Positions 17,669-26,295 of a stretch of DNA of 64,000 nucleotides are shown here, piece by piece. The notes below the pieces were generated by a model that was not told where the DNA came from, made no database searches, and was given only the letters and a program-made list of their open reading frames with translations. Each line of letters begins with the position of its first letter. Within the stretch, counting starts at the first letter, position 1. The DNA lies in contig NZ_OY775906.1 of the NCBI RefSeq assembly GCF_963675065.1, positions 2,644,001 through 2,708,000 on the forward strand, in the 5' to 3' direction. The stretch comes from an uncultured Draconibacterium sp. Its GTDB lineage: Bacteria; Bacteroidota; Bacteroidia; Bacteroidales; Prolixibacteraceae. Position numbers and translations under genes: made by a program.

Positions 17669-18550
17669 ATGAAAAAGATACTGTACATTTTTTCTCTCCC
17701 ATTAATTTTTATAGCCTGCCAGTCGAATAACGACACAGCTGATGCTTATGGCAATTTTGAGGCGGAAACGGTTATTGTCTCAGCGGAAACTCCGGGAAAG
17801 ATCCTTGAATTGAATGTTGACAAAGGTGATAAAATTGAAGCAAGCTATTCTGCAACTCTTATCGACACAATGCAACTGCACCTGCAACTTTTACAATTGG
17901 ATGCGCAGCAAACGGCGGTTGTTGCCAAACGCCAGTCGATTCAATCGCAAATTGCCGTGTTCGAAGAGCAAAAAACAAACCTGGAGATCAACGAAGACCG
18001 CATCCAGAAAATGCTAAAAGACGGAGCTGCCACACAAAAGCAACTCGACGATATTCAGGGACAGATTAGTGTGATCGACAAACAGATTGCAAATACAAAA
18101 ACGCAGTTCACAATCATCAGTAAAGAACAGGAAGTTTTGGAAGCTCAAAAAGCTTCGGTAGCTGATCAGTTAAACCGCTGTAATATAAAATCACCTGTTT
18201 CGGGAACCATACTGGAGACCTACGCCGAACAAGGAGAATTAACAACTGCCGGAAAAGCACTTTTTAAAATAGCCGATATCAGCGAACTGGAACTTAAAGT
18301 TTATGTAAGCGGTGCCCAGCTTCCTCATGTTAAACTGGGTCAGCAGATTGATGTTTTGGTCGATCAAAATGCTAAAGAAAACCAGCATTTTTCAGGAATT
18401 ATTACCTGGATTTCGTCTGAAGCAGAATTTACGCCAAAGATCATTCAAACCAAAGAGGAACGTGTAAAACTGGTTTATGCAGTTAAAGTGACAGTGAAAA
18501 ACGATGGAACGTTAAAAATTGGTATGCCCGGTGAAGTTCGCTGGAACTAA
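17669..18550 (+). CDS. HlyD-family membrane-fusion lipoprotein
   Basis: A 293-residue periplasmic adaptor. The N-terminal signal ends LIFIACQS, a lipobox with Cys17. A lipoyl half-motif (VSAETPGKILELNVDKGDKI), a coiled-coil hairpin (about residues 75-160), the second lipoyl half (NIKSPVSGTILETYAEQGE) and a beta-barrel region follow in the standard order. It should link the inner-membrane ABC complex to the TolC-like channel. It is similar in layout to YbhG-type adaptors that serve YbhFSR exporters. Confidence 0.92.
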   Translation: MKKILYIFSLPLIFIACQSNNDTADAYGNFEAETVIVSAETPGKILELNVDKGDKIEASYSATLIDTMQLHLQLLQLDAQQTAVVAKRQSIQSQIAVFEEQKTNLEINEDRIQKMLKDGAATQKQLDDIQGQISVIDKQIANTKTQFTIISKEQEVLEAQKASVADQLNRCNIKSPVSGTILETYAEQGELTTAGKALFKIADISELELKVYVSGAQLPHVKLGQQIDVLVDQNAKENQHFSGIITWISSEAEFTPKIIQTKEERVKLVYAVKVTVKNDGTLKIGMPGEVRWN

Positions 18551-18567
18551 TCAATGCCAACTATTTC

Positions 18568-19479
18568 ATGATTAGAATTAATAACATAACAAAGTCTTAC
18601 AAAGAAACCAAGGCGCTTTCGGGCATTAATCTGCACGTGGATAAAGGAGAACTTTTTGGTTTGATCGGTCCTGACGGCGCAGGGAAAACTACCTTGATAC
18701 GAATTTTGATGACACTGCTTTTGCAGGATTCTGGCGAGGCTGTATTAGACGGTCTTGATGTAGTAATAAACTACAAGAAAATTCGCAAAATGGTTGGTTA
18801 TATGCCGGGGCGTTTTTCGCTGTATCAAGACCTCAGTGTAGAAGAAAACCTAAACTTTTTTGCCACCGTTTTTGGTACAACAGTAGAAGAAAATTACGAC
18901 CTGATCCGCGACATTTATTTCCAGATTGAACCATTCAAAAACCGCCGTGCCGGAAAACTATCGGGCGGAATGAAACAAAAACTGGCGCTTTCGTGTGCTT
19001 TAATTCATAAACCCAAAATACTGGTGCTCGACGAACCAACAACGGGCGTGGATGCTGTGTCTCGAAAAGAGTTTTGGGAGATGCTCAAAAACCTGCAAAA
19101 AAGGGGAATCACAATTCTCGTTTCAACACCTTACATGGACGAAGCAGATCTTTGCGACCGGGTGGCACTAATCCAAAACGGACAGATACTCGATGTAGAT
19201 TCTCCAAAACGCATAACTGAAAAATTTCCAAGAAAGATTATTCAGGTGGGCGCCCAAAACATGTACAAACTCATCAGCGATTTACGGGCTTACGAAAAGG
19301 CTGAAGCCGTTTATGCTTTTGGTCAGTATGCCCATTTTACAGGAATGAATGATGAAGTGGAAACCAACGAACTCGATAATTATCTGCAAAACCTTGGTCA
19401 CGAGAATATATTGGCAGAAGAAATTCCGGCCGGCATTGAAGATGTGTTTATGAGTTTAATGGAAAACAGCTCGAAGTAA
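18568..19479 (+). CDS. ABC transporter ATP-binding protein (first of two)
   Basis: A 303-residue ATPase with Walker A GPDGAGKTT near residue 37, signature LSGGMKQKLALS, Walker B ILVLDEPTTGVD and the switch region VSTPYMDEAD. Together with the next gene it resembles the two halves of the double-ATPase YbhF, here split into separate proteins. It is encoded between the HlyD-like adaptor and the second ATPase with short spacers, so it is part of the efflux operon. The C-terminal extension is about 70 residues beyond the core. Confidence 0.94.
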   Translation: MIRINNITKSYKETKALSGINLHVDKGELFGLIGPDGAGKTTLIRILMTLLLQDSGEAVLDGLDVVINYKKIRKMVGYMPGRFSLYQDLSVEENLNFFATVFGTTVEENYDLIRDIYFQIEPFKNRRAGKLSGGMKQKLALSCALIHKPKILVLDEPTTGVDAVSRKEFWEMLKNLQKRGITILVSTPYMDEADLCDRVALIQNGQILDVDSPKRITEKFPRKIIQVGAQNMYKLISDLRAYEKAEAVYAFGQYAHFTGMNDEVETNELDNYLQNLGHENILAEEIPAGIEDVFMSLMENSSK

Positions 19480-19486
19480 TAAAAAC

Positions 19487-20206
19487 ATGGAAAACATCAT
19501 AACAGCTAAAAATCTCACTAAAAAGTTCGGCCATTTTACCGCGAACGACAACCTTTCATTTGAAGTGAAAAAAGGTGAGATTTTTGGATTTTTGGGAGCC
19601 AACGGAGCCGGAAAAACAACGGCAATTCGTATACTTTGCGGCCTTTCGTCACCAACATCGGGCGAGGTAAATGTTGCCGGTTTTGACATTTACCATGAAA
19701 CCGAGAAAGTAAAAAAGAACATCGGTTACATGAGTCAGAAATTCTCGTTATATGAAGACCTCACCATTTTAGAGAACATTAAATTATATGCCGGTATTTA
19801 CGAAATTGGCCGCAAACAGCGTAAAGTAAAAGAAGCCGAGCTATTACAGAAACTTGAGCTGGAAAATGTAAAAAACAAACTTATCGGCGATTTGCCTTTG
19901 GGATGGAAACAAAAGCTGGCTTTTTCGGTGGCTATTTTTCACGATCCTAAAATTGTATTTCTCGATGAACCAACCGGAGGCGTTGACCCGGTTACCCGAC
20001 GTAAATTCTGGGACTTGATTTACGAAGCCGCTCATAATGGTATTACCGTTTTTGTAACCACACATTACATGGATGAAGCCGAATATTGCGACCGTGTTTC
20101 GATAATGAATGCCGGGAAAATTGAAGCACTCGACACGCCGGTAAAACTGAAAGAAAAATACAATGCAACCAACATGGACGAAGTGTTTTTGAAGATAGCA
20201 AGATAG
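19487..20206 (+). CDS. ABC transporter ATP-binding protein (second of two)
   Basis: A 239-residue ATPase with Walker A GANGAGKTT, Walker B IVFLDEPTGGVDP and the TTHYMDEAEYCDR switch region. The signature position reads LPLGWKQKLAFS rather than LSGGQ, as seen in the second half of YbhF-type proteins. It begins 7 bases after the upstream stop. Together the two ATPases should form a heterodimer that powers the two ABC-2 permeases downstream. Confidence 0.94.
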   Translation: MENIITAKNLTKKFGHFTANDNLSFEVKKGEIFGFLGANGAGKTTAIRILCGLSSPTSGEVNVAGFDIYHETEKVKKNIGYMSQKFSLYEDLTILENIKLYAGIYEIGRKQRKVKEAELLQKLELENVKNKLIGDLPLGWKQKLAFSVAIFHDPKIVFLDEPTGGVDPVTRRKFWDLIYEAAHNGITVFVTTHYMDEAEYCDRVSIMNAGKIEALDTPVKLKEKYNATNMDEVFLKIAR

Positions 20207-20294
20207 TTACGAGTTTCGAGACACGAGCTCCGAGTAAAAAAGCCTCATCAAAAATAAACTCGCGACTCGCGGCTCACAACTAAATACTTAAAAG
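20207..20294. repeat. Spacer with imperfect inverted GAG/CTC-rich repeat
   Basis: The 88-base gap between the second ATPase and first permease contains ACGAGTTTCGAGACACGAG-type words on one side and ACTCGCGACTCGCGGCTCA on the other, an imperfect inverted repeat. Such a spacer is unusual in an otherwise tight operon. Confidence 0.5.
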
Positions 20295-21401
20295 ATGAAG
20301 CAACTAAGATCATTCATAAAAAAAGAATTCTTCCACATTTTTCGCGATCCGCGAACAGTGCTGATACTTTTTGGAATTCCGATAATTCAACTCCTGGTCT
20401 TTGGCACAGCAATTAAAAGTGAAATTGTAGATGTTCACATTGCCATTTACGACCAGTCAAAAGACGAAACTACACAGGAGATCACCAATAAGCTGCTTTC
20501 TTCGGGTTATTTTTTACTAGATGAAAACCTCGATAACCTTGACGATATTGATGCTATTTTCAGAAAAGGGAAAGTACGTGAGGTGATTGTTTTCGGTAAT
20601 AACTTCGGGGAAACGCTCGGAAAAGAAGGACTTGCCAAAATGCAACTGATTGCCGATGCTTCCGACCCGAATATTGCAAAACTGGCCATTTCGTACACAA
20701 CTGCCATTGTAAACGACTACATCCGCAAACTGTACCCAGAAATGCAAATGCCCATGCAAATTACACCCGAAGTACGCATGTATTTTAACGAAGAAATGAA
20801 AAGTGCTTACATGTTTGTTCCGGGAGTGATGGCGCTGATTTTAATGCTCATTTCTGCCATGATGACTTCCATTTCAATTACTCGCGAGAAGGAGCTGGGA
20901 ACGATGGAAATCCTGCTCGTATCGCCGTTACGCCCCGTTCAGATCATTGTTGGGAAAGTACTCCCCTACCTTTTACTGTCGATCGCCAATGCATTTATCA
21001 TTGTGCTGATCGGTCATTTTGTTTTTGGCGTACCGGTAAATGGCAGCTTTATTTTACTCATGCTCGAAACCATCCTTTTTATTATGATGGCGCTGTGTCT
21101 GGGAATCTTAATCTCAACGGCAGCAAAAAACCAAATGGCAGCTATGTTTATTTCAATGATCGGACTAATGCTGCCAACGATATTACTTTCAGGGTTTATT
21201 TTCCCCATCGAAAATATGCCGACTGTATTGCAATATTTCACTCACATAATGCCTGCCCGGTACTTTATTACGATCGTAAGAACCATTATGCTGAAAGGAA
21301 CCGGCATCCTTTTTATTTGGAAAGAAACAGCTGTATTAATTGCAATGACCGTGTTTTTTATTGCGGTTAGTGTTAGGAAGTTTAAGATTAGGCTGGAGTA
21401 G
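20295..21401 (+). CDS. ABC-2 type permease (YbhS/YbhR-like), first of two
   Basis: A 368-residue inner-membrane protein with the ABC-2 pattern: an N-terminal amphipathic KKEFFHIFRDPRT helix and a first membrane span. A large extracytoplasmic domain (about residues 45-170) and five further spans follow, with the conserved REKELGTMEILLVSPLRP motif after the second span. It should dimerise with the product of 21874-22992. It is separated from that partner by an inserted four-helix-bundle gene. Confidence 0.92.
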   Translation: MKQLRSFIKKEFFHIFRDPRTVLILFGIPIIQLLVFGTAIKSEIVDVHIAIYDQSKDETTQEITNKLLSSGYFLLDENLDNLDDIDAIFRKGKVREVIVFGNNFGETLGKEGLAKMQLIADASDPNIAKLAISYTTAIVNDYIRKLYPEMQMPMQITPEVRMYFNEEMKSAYMFVPGVMALILMLISAMMTSISITREKELGTMEILLVSPLRPVQIIVGKVLPYLLLSIANAFIIVLIGHFVFGVPVNGSFILLMLETILFIMMALCLGILISTAAKNQMAAMFISMIGLMLPTILLSGFIFPIENMPTVLQYFTHIMPARYFITIVRTIMLKGTGILFIWKETAVLIAMTVFFIAVSVRKFKIRLE

Positions 21402-21417
21402 AATAGCTTATAGCCAT

Positions 21418-21430
21418 TAGCTTCTAGCTA
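21418..21430 (+). repeat. Flanking repeat, left of the four-helix-bundle gene
   Basis: TAGCTTCTAGCTA here matches, in 12 of 13 positions, the reverse complement of 21844-21856 on the other side of the inserted gene. Confidence 0.5.
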
Positions 21431-21486
21431 CAAGTTTAAAAGATACGAATTCAATTAGACAAATGATAAGCTAAAAAATAATTAAA

Positions 21487-21843
21487 ATGAAAAACTTTAA
21501 GAACTTAAAAGTATGGCAGAAAGGAATTGATTTGGTAGTTGATATTTACAAAAGCACCAGTACTTTTCCAAAAGAAGAAATTTATGGTTTAACAAGCCAG
21601 ATAAAACGTTCGGCGATCTCAGTTCCTTCTAACATTGCGGAAGGATCTGGTAGAGGTTCTGACAAAGAACTTAATCGATTCCTTGATATTGCCTTGGGGT
21701 CATCTTTTGAGTTAGAAACTCAGTTGATTCTTGCAAATAAATTGAATTTTCTTTCTGATAATGATTTTTCAGAAATTATAACAAGCCTGGATGAAGAACA
21801 ACGAATGATCACCGGACTTCAAAAAAACTTAAAACAAAGCTAA
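21487..21843 (+). CDS. Four helix bundle protein (23S rRNA intervening-sequence type, TIGR02436)
   Basis: A 118-residue protein with the signature of the S23/four-helix-bundle family: FKNLKVWQKGIDLVVDIYK at the start, then YGLTSQIKRSAISVPSNIAEGSGR. Relatives are encoded by intervening sequences in 23S rRNA genes and also occur as stand-alone genes at many loci. The structure forms pentamers and the role is unknown. Here it lies between two ABC permease genes that normally adjoin and has no evident link with efflux. Short inverted repeats flank it, suggesting insertion. Confidence 0.92.
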   Translation: MKNFKNLKVWQKGIDLVVDIYKSTSTFPKEEIYGLTSQIKRSAISVPSNIAEGSGRGSDKELNRFLDIALGSSFELETQLILANKLNFLSDNDFSEIITSLDEEQRMITGLQKNLKQS

Positions 21844-21856
21844 TAGCTTGAAGCTA
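21844..21856 (+). repeat. Flanking repeat, right of the four-helix-bundle gene
   Basis: TAGCTTGAAGCTA is the near reverse complement of 21418-21430 and begins right at the stop of the inserted gene. Confidence 0.5.
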
Positions 21857-21873
21857 GCAGCTCGTGGCTCATC

Positions 21874-22992
21874 ATGAAAACAATCATCCACCTACTACAA
21901 AAAGAATTCCGCCAGATATTTCGGAACAAAACCATTCTGCCGATGATCTTTGTTGTGCCCATCATGCAAATGCTGATTCTGGTATTTGCGGCGACCTATG
22001 ATATGAAACGAATCGACTTGGTAGTGGTTGACCACGACATGTCGGAAAACTCGCGGCAACTGATCGGGAAATTCGATGGGATTCCGTTCTTTCATGTGCA
22101 TCATTTAGAACAATCTGAAAAGCTGGCCGAGGATAAGTTATTAAATGACGAAGCCGATGCTATTCTTGTTTTCCCTGTAGATTTTGAGCGCAACCTTATT
22201 CGCGATAATGAGTCGAAGGTGCAACTTCTGATTAACGCTATCGAAAGCAATTCTGCACAATTGATTTATGCTTATTCGGCAAACATCATCAGCGATTTCA
22301 ACAAGGACATTATTGCTGAATGGAAAGGAATCCCGGAATTTACACCGCCCACAAAAGTTGAAATAACCGAAAACTACTGGTACAATCCCGAGCTGGATTA
22401 CAAATGGTTTATGGCGCCGGGAATTTTGGCAATTCTTGTTACCATCATAGGTATGTTCATGTCTGGAATGAATCTGGTGCGCGAAAAAGAAATCGGTACC
22501 ATAGAGCAATTAAATGTAACGCCGCTAAAAAAATACCAGTTTATTCTTGGTAAACTTGTTCCGTTTTGGATTATCGGCCTGTTCGACCTGGCTTTTGGGT
22601 TAATCATCGCCTGGCTGGTTTTCGACTTGCCAATTGTTGGCAGTCTGTTCACCTTGTTTTTTATGGCCGGTATTTACCTCATCGGGGTACTGGGTCTCGG
22701 ACTGTTTATTTCTACGCTTGCCGACACCCAGCAGCAGGTTATGTTTGTTAGTTTTTTCTTTATGATGATTTTTGTATTGATGGGCGGCATCTTCACTCCG
22801 GTAGAAAGTATGCCCGACTGGGCACAAACCATCGACCGGCTGAACCCGATCTACTATTTTATGCGGGTAATGCGCATGGTCGTATTGAAAGGCTCAAACA
22901 TTTCCGACCTTTTACAAGAACTCGTTTCCCTGTCGATTCTTGGAATTACATTTTTAAGTTTGGCCATTTGGCGCTACCGAAAAACGGCATAA
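21874..22992 (+). CDS. ABC-2 type permease, second of two
   Basis: A 372-residue inner-membrane protein with the same architecture as 20295-21401: an N-terminal QKEFRQIFRNKTI helix, one span, a large extracytoplasmic domain, then five spans, with LVREKEIGTIEQLNVTPLKK as the conserved cytoplasmic motif and GGIFTPVESMPDWAQ before the last span. It is the likely partner permease and the last gene of the tetR-led operon. Drugs, lipids or other amphiphiles are possible substrates; the sequence does not say which. Confidence 0.92.
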   Translation: MKTIIHLLQKEFRQIFRNKTILPMIFVVPIMQMLILVFAATYDMKRIDLVVVDHDMSENSRQLIGKFDGIPFFHVHHLEQSEKLAEDKLLNDEADAILVFPVDFERNLIRDNESKVQLLINAIESNSAQLIYAYSANIISDFNKDIIAEWKGIPEFTPPTKVEITENYWYNPELDYKWFMAPGILAILVTIIGMFMSGMNLVREKEIGTIEQLNVTPLKKYQFILGKLVPFWIIGLFDLAFGLIIAWLVFDLPIVGSLFTLFFMAGIYLIGVLGLGLFISTLADTQQQVMFVSFFFMMIFVLMGGIFTPVESMPDWAQTIDRLNPIYYFMRVMRMVVLKGSNISDLLQELVSLSILGITFLSLAIWRYRKTA

Positions 22993-23078
22993 GTTTTAGC
23001 AGCTAACCTTTTTTCGTTGTTATCGTTTATCTTTAAGCGAGATGGAAACATGAATCCCAACTTTTCAAAGGGTAAACA

Positions 23079-24059
23079 ATGAGCGAAGAATTTAGTCTGG
23101 AAATAAAAGAACGTGAATATTTTGAAGAAGGCATATTTCGTGTTCTTGACAAACTACATTCCGATTCGGCAAAGTTTATTACCCAAACTAAACGACAGCA
23201 TTTTTACATTCATGAAGTCAGAACCAATATCAAGAAAATAAGAGGTTTACTACGCTTGCTACGACACGAAATTGGCGACGACAATTTCCGGGAGATGAAC
23301 AACTATTACCACGATTTGGCAATGGAAGTTGCTCCTTTGCGCGACGATACTTCGCAAATAGAACTGCTTCATGAGATAAAATCAAAAGTACACGATTTTG
23401 CCATTACAAAAGCGCTCGACAAAATTATTTCCCAACACCGCCAAAACAGAAAAAAAGCTTTCGAACATTTTAAAGAGTCCGGGCATGCCGAAGATATAAA
23501 GCAGATGATACTGAGCCTGCAGCAAATGATGCACAGCCTGAATTTTGCAGGCGATCCGGAATCATTCATTCTGAAAAGCCTGCAACACATTTATATGCAA
23601 GCGCGAGGTGCGTTTGAAACCACTAAGTTTTTAAATAACGACGAGATTTACCACTACTGGCGAAAGCAGGTAAAATACCTGACCTATCATCTAATGCTGC
23701 TGAATAAAGCCTGGCCAAATTCAATACGTGCCTACATTAGCGATTTGAGTTTATTGGGAAGCACACTTGGAAAACTCCACGACCTGAATTTGTTTCACGA
23801 GTCCATCAAAAACAAAAGCATTTTAATTCCCGATAAACAATCGCGCGAGAAATTGATGCGCTATTTATATAACCGGCGGTTGGTTTTAAGAAAACGCGTT
23901 CAGGCTCTTGGCGAACAATGTTTTGCAGAAAGCAGCGACGCATTTGCCCTGCGTATTTTCAAAAACTGGGAAAATTCGGTGATGCATAAAAAACAACTTA
24001 AGCTTTTTAGGGACACCAAATCAAAAGACAATATTCAATGTGATTGTGCTGGCGATTAA
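23079..24059 (+). CDS. CHAD domain protein
   Basis: A 326-residue, highly basic and His-rich helical protein matching the CHAD domain: VRTNIKKIRGLLRLLRHEIG near residue 50 and later WRKQVKYLTYHLMLL and LGSTLGKLHDLNLF. CHAD domains bind polyphosphate and are often associated with polyphosphate granules. The usual CYTH partner domain is absent and not encoded next door. The final residues contain CDCAGD. It overlaps the convergent DUF1697 gene by 4 bases. Confidence 0.9.
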   Translation: MSEEFSLEIKEREYFEEGIFRVLDKLHSDSAKFITQTKRQHFYIHEVRTNIKKIRGLLRLLRHEIGDDNFREMNNYYHDLAMEVAPLRDDTSQIELLHEIKSKVHDFAITKALDKIISQHRQNRKKAFEHFKESGHAEDIKQMILSLQQMMHSLNFAGDPESFILKSLQHIYMQARGAFETTKFLNNDEIYHYWRKQVKYLTYHLMLLNKAWPNSIRAYISDLSLLGSTLGKLHDLNLFHESIKNKSILIPDKQSREKLMRYLYNRRLVLRKRVQALGEQCFAESSDAFALRIFKNWENSVMHKKQLKLFRDTKSKDNIQCDCAGD

Positions 24060-24607
24060 CCATCATTCTTATTCATCATTTCCAGCAGTTTGAGCGTGGT
24101 CTTCCAATTACGGGTAGTTGCACTCACTTTTAATTGGCTCTCGAAAAAGTTATTGTTGAGTTTGGTTTTTCCATACCCGTGCGGACAATACAAATAAACG
24201 GCGCCATCAGAAATCGCAAATTCCTCTCCGGATTTTACATATCCATTGATTTTTTCATCATCCACATTTGCCGGATCTTCTTTTAAAAAAGTAACATGAA
24301 GGAACTGAGCTTCCCGATTTTCATCTACTGCAAACGGATTGTTCTTAACGATATTCGCCAATTCCTTTTCATTTAACACCAAAACCGGGACCTTAAATCC
24401 AAAATCTTTTAGAATTTGTTTATTGATCAGTTCTTCCAAATTACCGGAACTTGTCTCCTGATATTGAAAAACGACATTCCCGCTTTGAATGTAGGTTTGT
24501 ACCTGCTCAAAGCCAAGGCTGCTGATTGAGGATTTCAAAGCATCCATCTTGATTTTGTTTCTCCCGCTAACATTTATTCCGCGTAAAATGGCCACATAAG
24601 TTTTCAT
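24056..24607 (-). CDS. DUF1697 family protein
   Basis: A 183-residue cytoplasmic protein with the family start MKTYVAILRGINVSGRNKIK, then YIQSGNVVFQ and a C-terminal TTRNWKTTLKLLEM. Full-length and complete. The family is widespread and without assigned function. The stop region overlaps the CHAD gene by 4 bases tail to tail, which has no regulatory implication by itself. Confidence 0.92.
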   Translation of the reverse strand: MKTYVAILRGINVSGRNKIKMDALKSSISSLGFEQVQTYIQSGNVVFQYQETSSGNLEELINKQILKDFGFKVPVLVLNEKELANIVKNNPFAVDENREAQFLHVTFLKEDPANVDDEKINGYVKSGEEFAISDGAVYLYCPHGYGKTKLNNNFFESQLKVSATTRNWKTTLKLLEMMNKNDG

Positions 24608-24727
24608 ACTTCAGTAACAGGAAGTAGCAAACATGGTTTTTAAACAGCATCTTTTTTATTGATAAACTATGATGTTAAAGGCATTGAACACAAACGCAAC
24701 TTTAGAATTCTTTTTCAAAAGGCATAG

Positions 24728-24904
24728 TTTAATGCTTTGGAGCGTCTAAACACGATGCTGTGGGAATCGGCGCTTAACCGCTACAACAACATGCTAAAAG
24801 AACATGCAGATATTTTTCAGCGCGTGCCTTTGGTATAAATCGCCTCGTATCTTGGAATTACGCCCGAAAGCCTTAATCGCATTCGCAAAAAGGCAGCAAA
24901 ATAA
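24728..24904 (+). pseudogene. Remnant of a Crp/Fnr-type regulator gene
   Basis: One frame reads, from 24728, a helix with LERLNTMLWESALNRYNN, then LKEHADIFQRVPLV, a stop (TAA at 24836-24838), and after it IASYLGITPESLNRIRKK with a final stop at 24902-24904. This is the characteristic C-terminal helix-turn-helix end of Crp/Fnr regulators of Bacteroidota, where QRVPxxxIASYLGIT is continuous. The cyclic-nucleotide domain is missing and a stop interrupts the recognition domain, so the gene is dead. Confidence 0.82.
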
Positions 24905-24910
24905 ATTGAG

Positions 24911-25630
24911 TTACTCCGCCAAGTACTTTTCGCGGTGATTCAAAAAATCGCGATACACCCTGAAATGCTCCGTATCTTCATATTCCACCTCCGAAACCGG
25001 CATCTCATCGAAATTATAAATGGTGGCATTTTTACACGCCAGCAAAATTGGCGAATGTGTGGCAACAATAAACTGGGCGTGCCCCCCTTTTGAATTTTCG
25101 CTGATCAACCGAAGCAATTCCAACTGACTGGAAGGCGAAAGTGCAGTTTCCGGTTCATCGAGCAGGTATAATCCTTTTAACTTGTAACGACTTTTAAAAA
25201 ACGACATAAGCGATTGTCCGTGTGATTGTGAAATCAAGGATTTACCACCAAAAAGCTCCAGCTGACCGGGATCTGTTGTTGCCCATTCTTCCAGCATCGT
25301 AGCAAAATCCTTGAATATCTGCGCTCCGAAAAAAGATCCGGGAACCGATCCGTTCACCCATGAAACTTTCAAATACCGATGTAATGTGGCTTCGTAACGG
25401 TTAACCATGTATCGCGAATTCATATTATTCCGCCAGATATAAATTCCTGCTGCCACGGCAATGGCCTCAAGCGATGTTGACTTACCCGATCCGTTTTGCC
25501 CCACAAACAAGGTAACAGGATTACTAAATTCAAGTTTTTTTGTTTCAGAAAACAAAGGAAGATTAAACGGATAGTGCTCCCTTGTTGGGTATTGCTCCGT
25601 TTCAAGTTTTATACTGTTTAAATGGTACAT
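24911..25630 (-). CDS. Predicted AAA/SMC-like ATPase (COG3910 type)
   Basis: A 239-residue ATPase with Walker A GQNGSGKST near residue 47, signature-like SHGQSLMSFF, Walker B YLLDEPETALSP and the H-loop VATHSPILLA. This compact set, without an inserted coiled coil, matches the small stand-alone predicted ATPases of COG3910. The biological role is not established. No nuclease or toxin partner is adjacent; its neighbours are a dead crp fragment and a dead secreted-protein gene. Confidence 0.88.
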   Translation of the reverse strand: MYHLNSIKLETEQYPTREHYPFNLPLFSETKKLEFSNPVTLFVGQNGSGKSTSLEAIAVAAGIYIWRNNMNSRYMVNRYEATLHRYLKVSWVNGSVPGSFFGAQIFKDFATMLEEWATTDPGQLELFGGKSLISQSHGQSLMSFFKSRYKLKGLYLLDEPETALSPSSQLELLRLISENSKGGHAQFIVATHSPILLACKNATIYNFDEMPVSEVEYEDTEHFRVYRDFLNHREKYLAE

Positions 25631-25912
25631 GTTGAAAGTTATTGGTTTCCAAATAGAATAAAAGCTGTTATCATCTGCTTAAATAAAATGTTTCTGATTT
25701 TAACAGCTTAAATTCGCAGGCACTTTTCTATGAATTCCGAAGATAAGCATTATCAGCTTGTTATCCGCATTTATCCACTTATCATAGATCTATTTCATTT
25801 CTTATCACAGGTCATGTATATGAGGCTTGTCCCCCCCCAGACCTTTGGTTCGTACAATTAAAACAATAGATGATTGGCGAAACAATTAATATCAACAATT
25901 AGAATTTAAAAA

Positions 25913-26288
25913 ATGAAAAAAGCAGGCTGATTAGTAGTACTTGTATTAGCAACGATTGTTGCACCATTTGCACAGGAAAAAAGAGGTAAAACAAGAAGAA
26001 TCGGCTATAGAATGGACCGGTAAAAAATTGGTGGTTACCAAAGTAGTAAAATTCGAAAATGGAAAAGCCAGCATAATAGGAAACCTGACGAGTAAAGAAA
26101 ACACCGAAGAAATTACATTTGATGTGCCCTACTGTTCAAACTCATTTTTCGACAATCTTGAAGACAAAGCAATTAACCACATTTTGACCATCGATCTTTC
26201 TCAAACAATTTAAAGCTTAACAGAACAATACGATGCGTTTAATGGTTTTGAGATTACAGCCTACAGATCTGAAAACAGTTGCCGGTAA
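25913..26288 (+). pseudogene. Decayed small secreted-protein gene with three lesions
   Basis: From ATG 25913 a signal peptide can be read (LVVLVLATIVAPFAQ) but is broken by TGA at 25928-25930. An extra A in the run near 25977-25983 shifts the frame, after which VKQEESAIEWTGKKL continues for about 75 residues to TAA at 26211-26213. The same frame then reads SLTEQYDAFNGFEITAYRS to a final stop at 26286-26288. Restoring three positions would give a secreted protein of about 125 residues. The family is not recognised; a faint resemblance to YceI (the EWTGKK start) is not enough for a call. Confidence 0.72.
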
Positions 26289-26295
26289 GTGAAAC

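Noticed and set aside
19487..20206. Degenerate signature motif (LPLGWKQ) in the second ABC ATPase as a sign of inactivation
   Set aside because: This form is normal for the second half of YbhF-type ATPases; Walker A and B are intact.
24911..25630. AAA ATPase as part of an anti-phage defence pair
   Set aside because: No nuclease, toxin or other effector partner is adjacent; neighbours are pseudogenes and a DUF1697 gene, and COG3910 ATPases occur alone.
25956..26213. Intact small gene of 85 codons
   Set aside because: Its first residues come from a shifted frame; the signal peptide and C-terminal part lie in adjacent frames or beyond stops, so it is part of a pseudogene.
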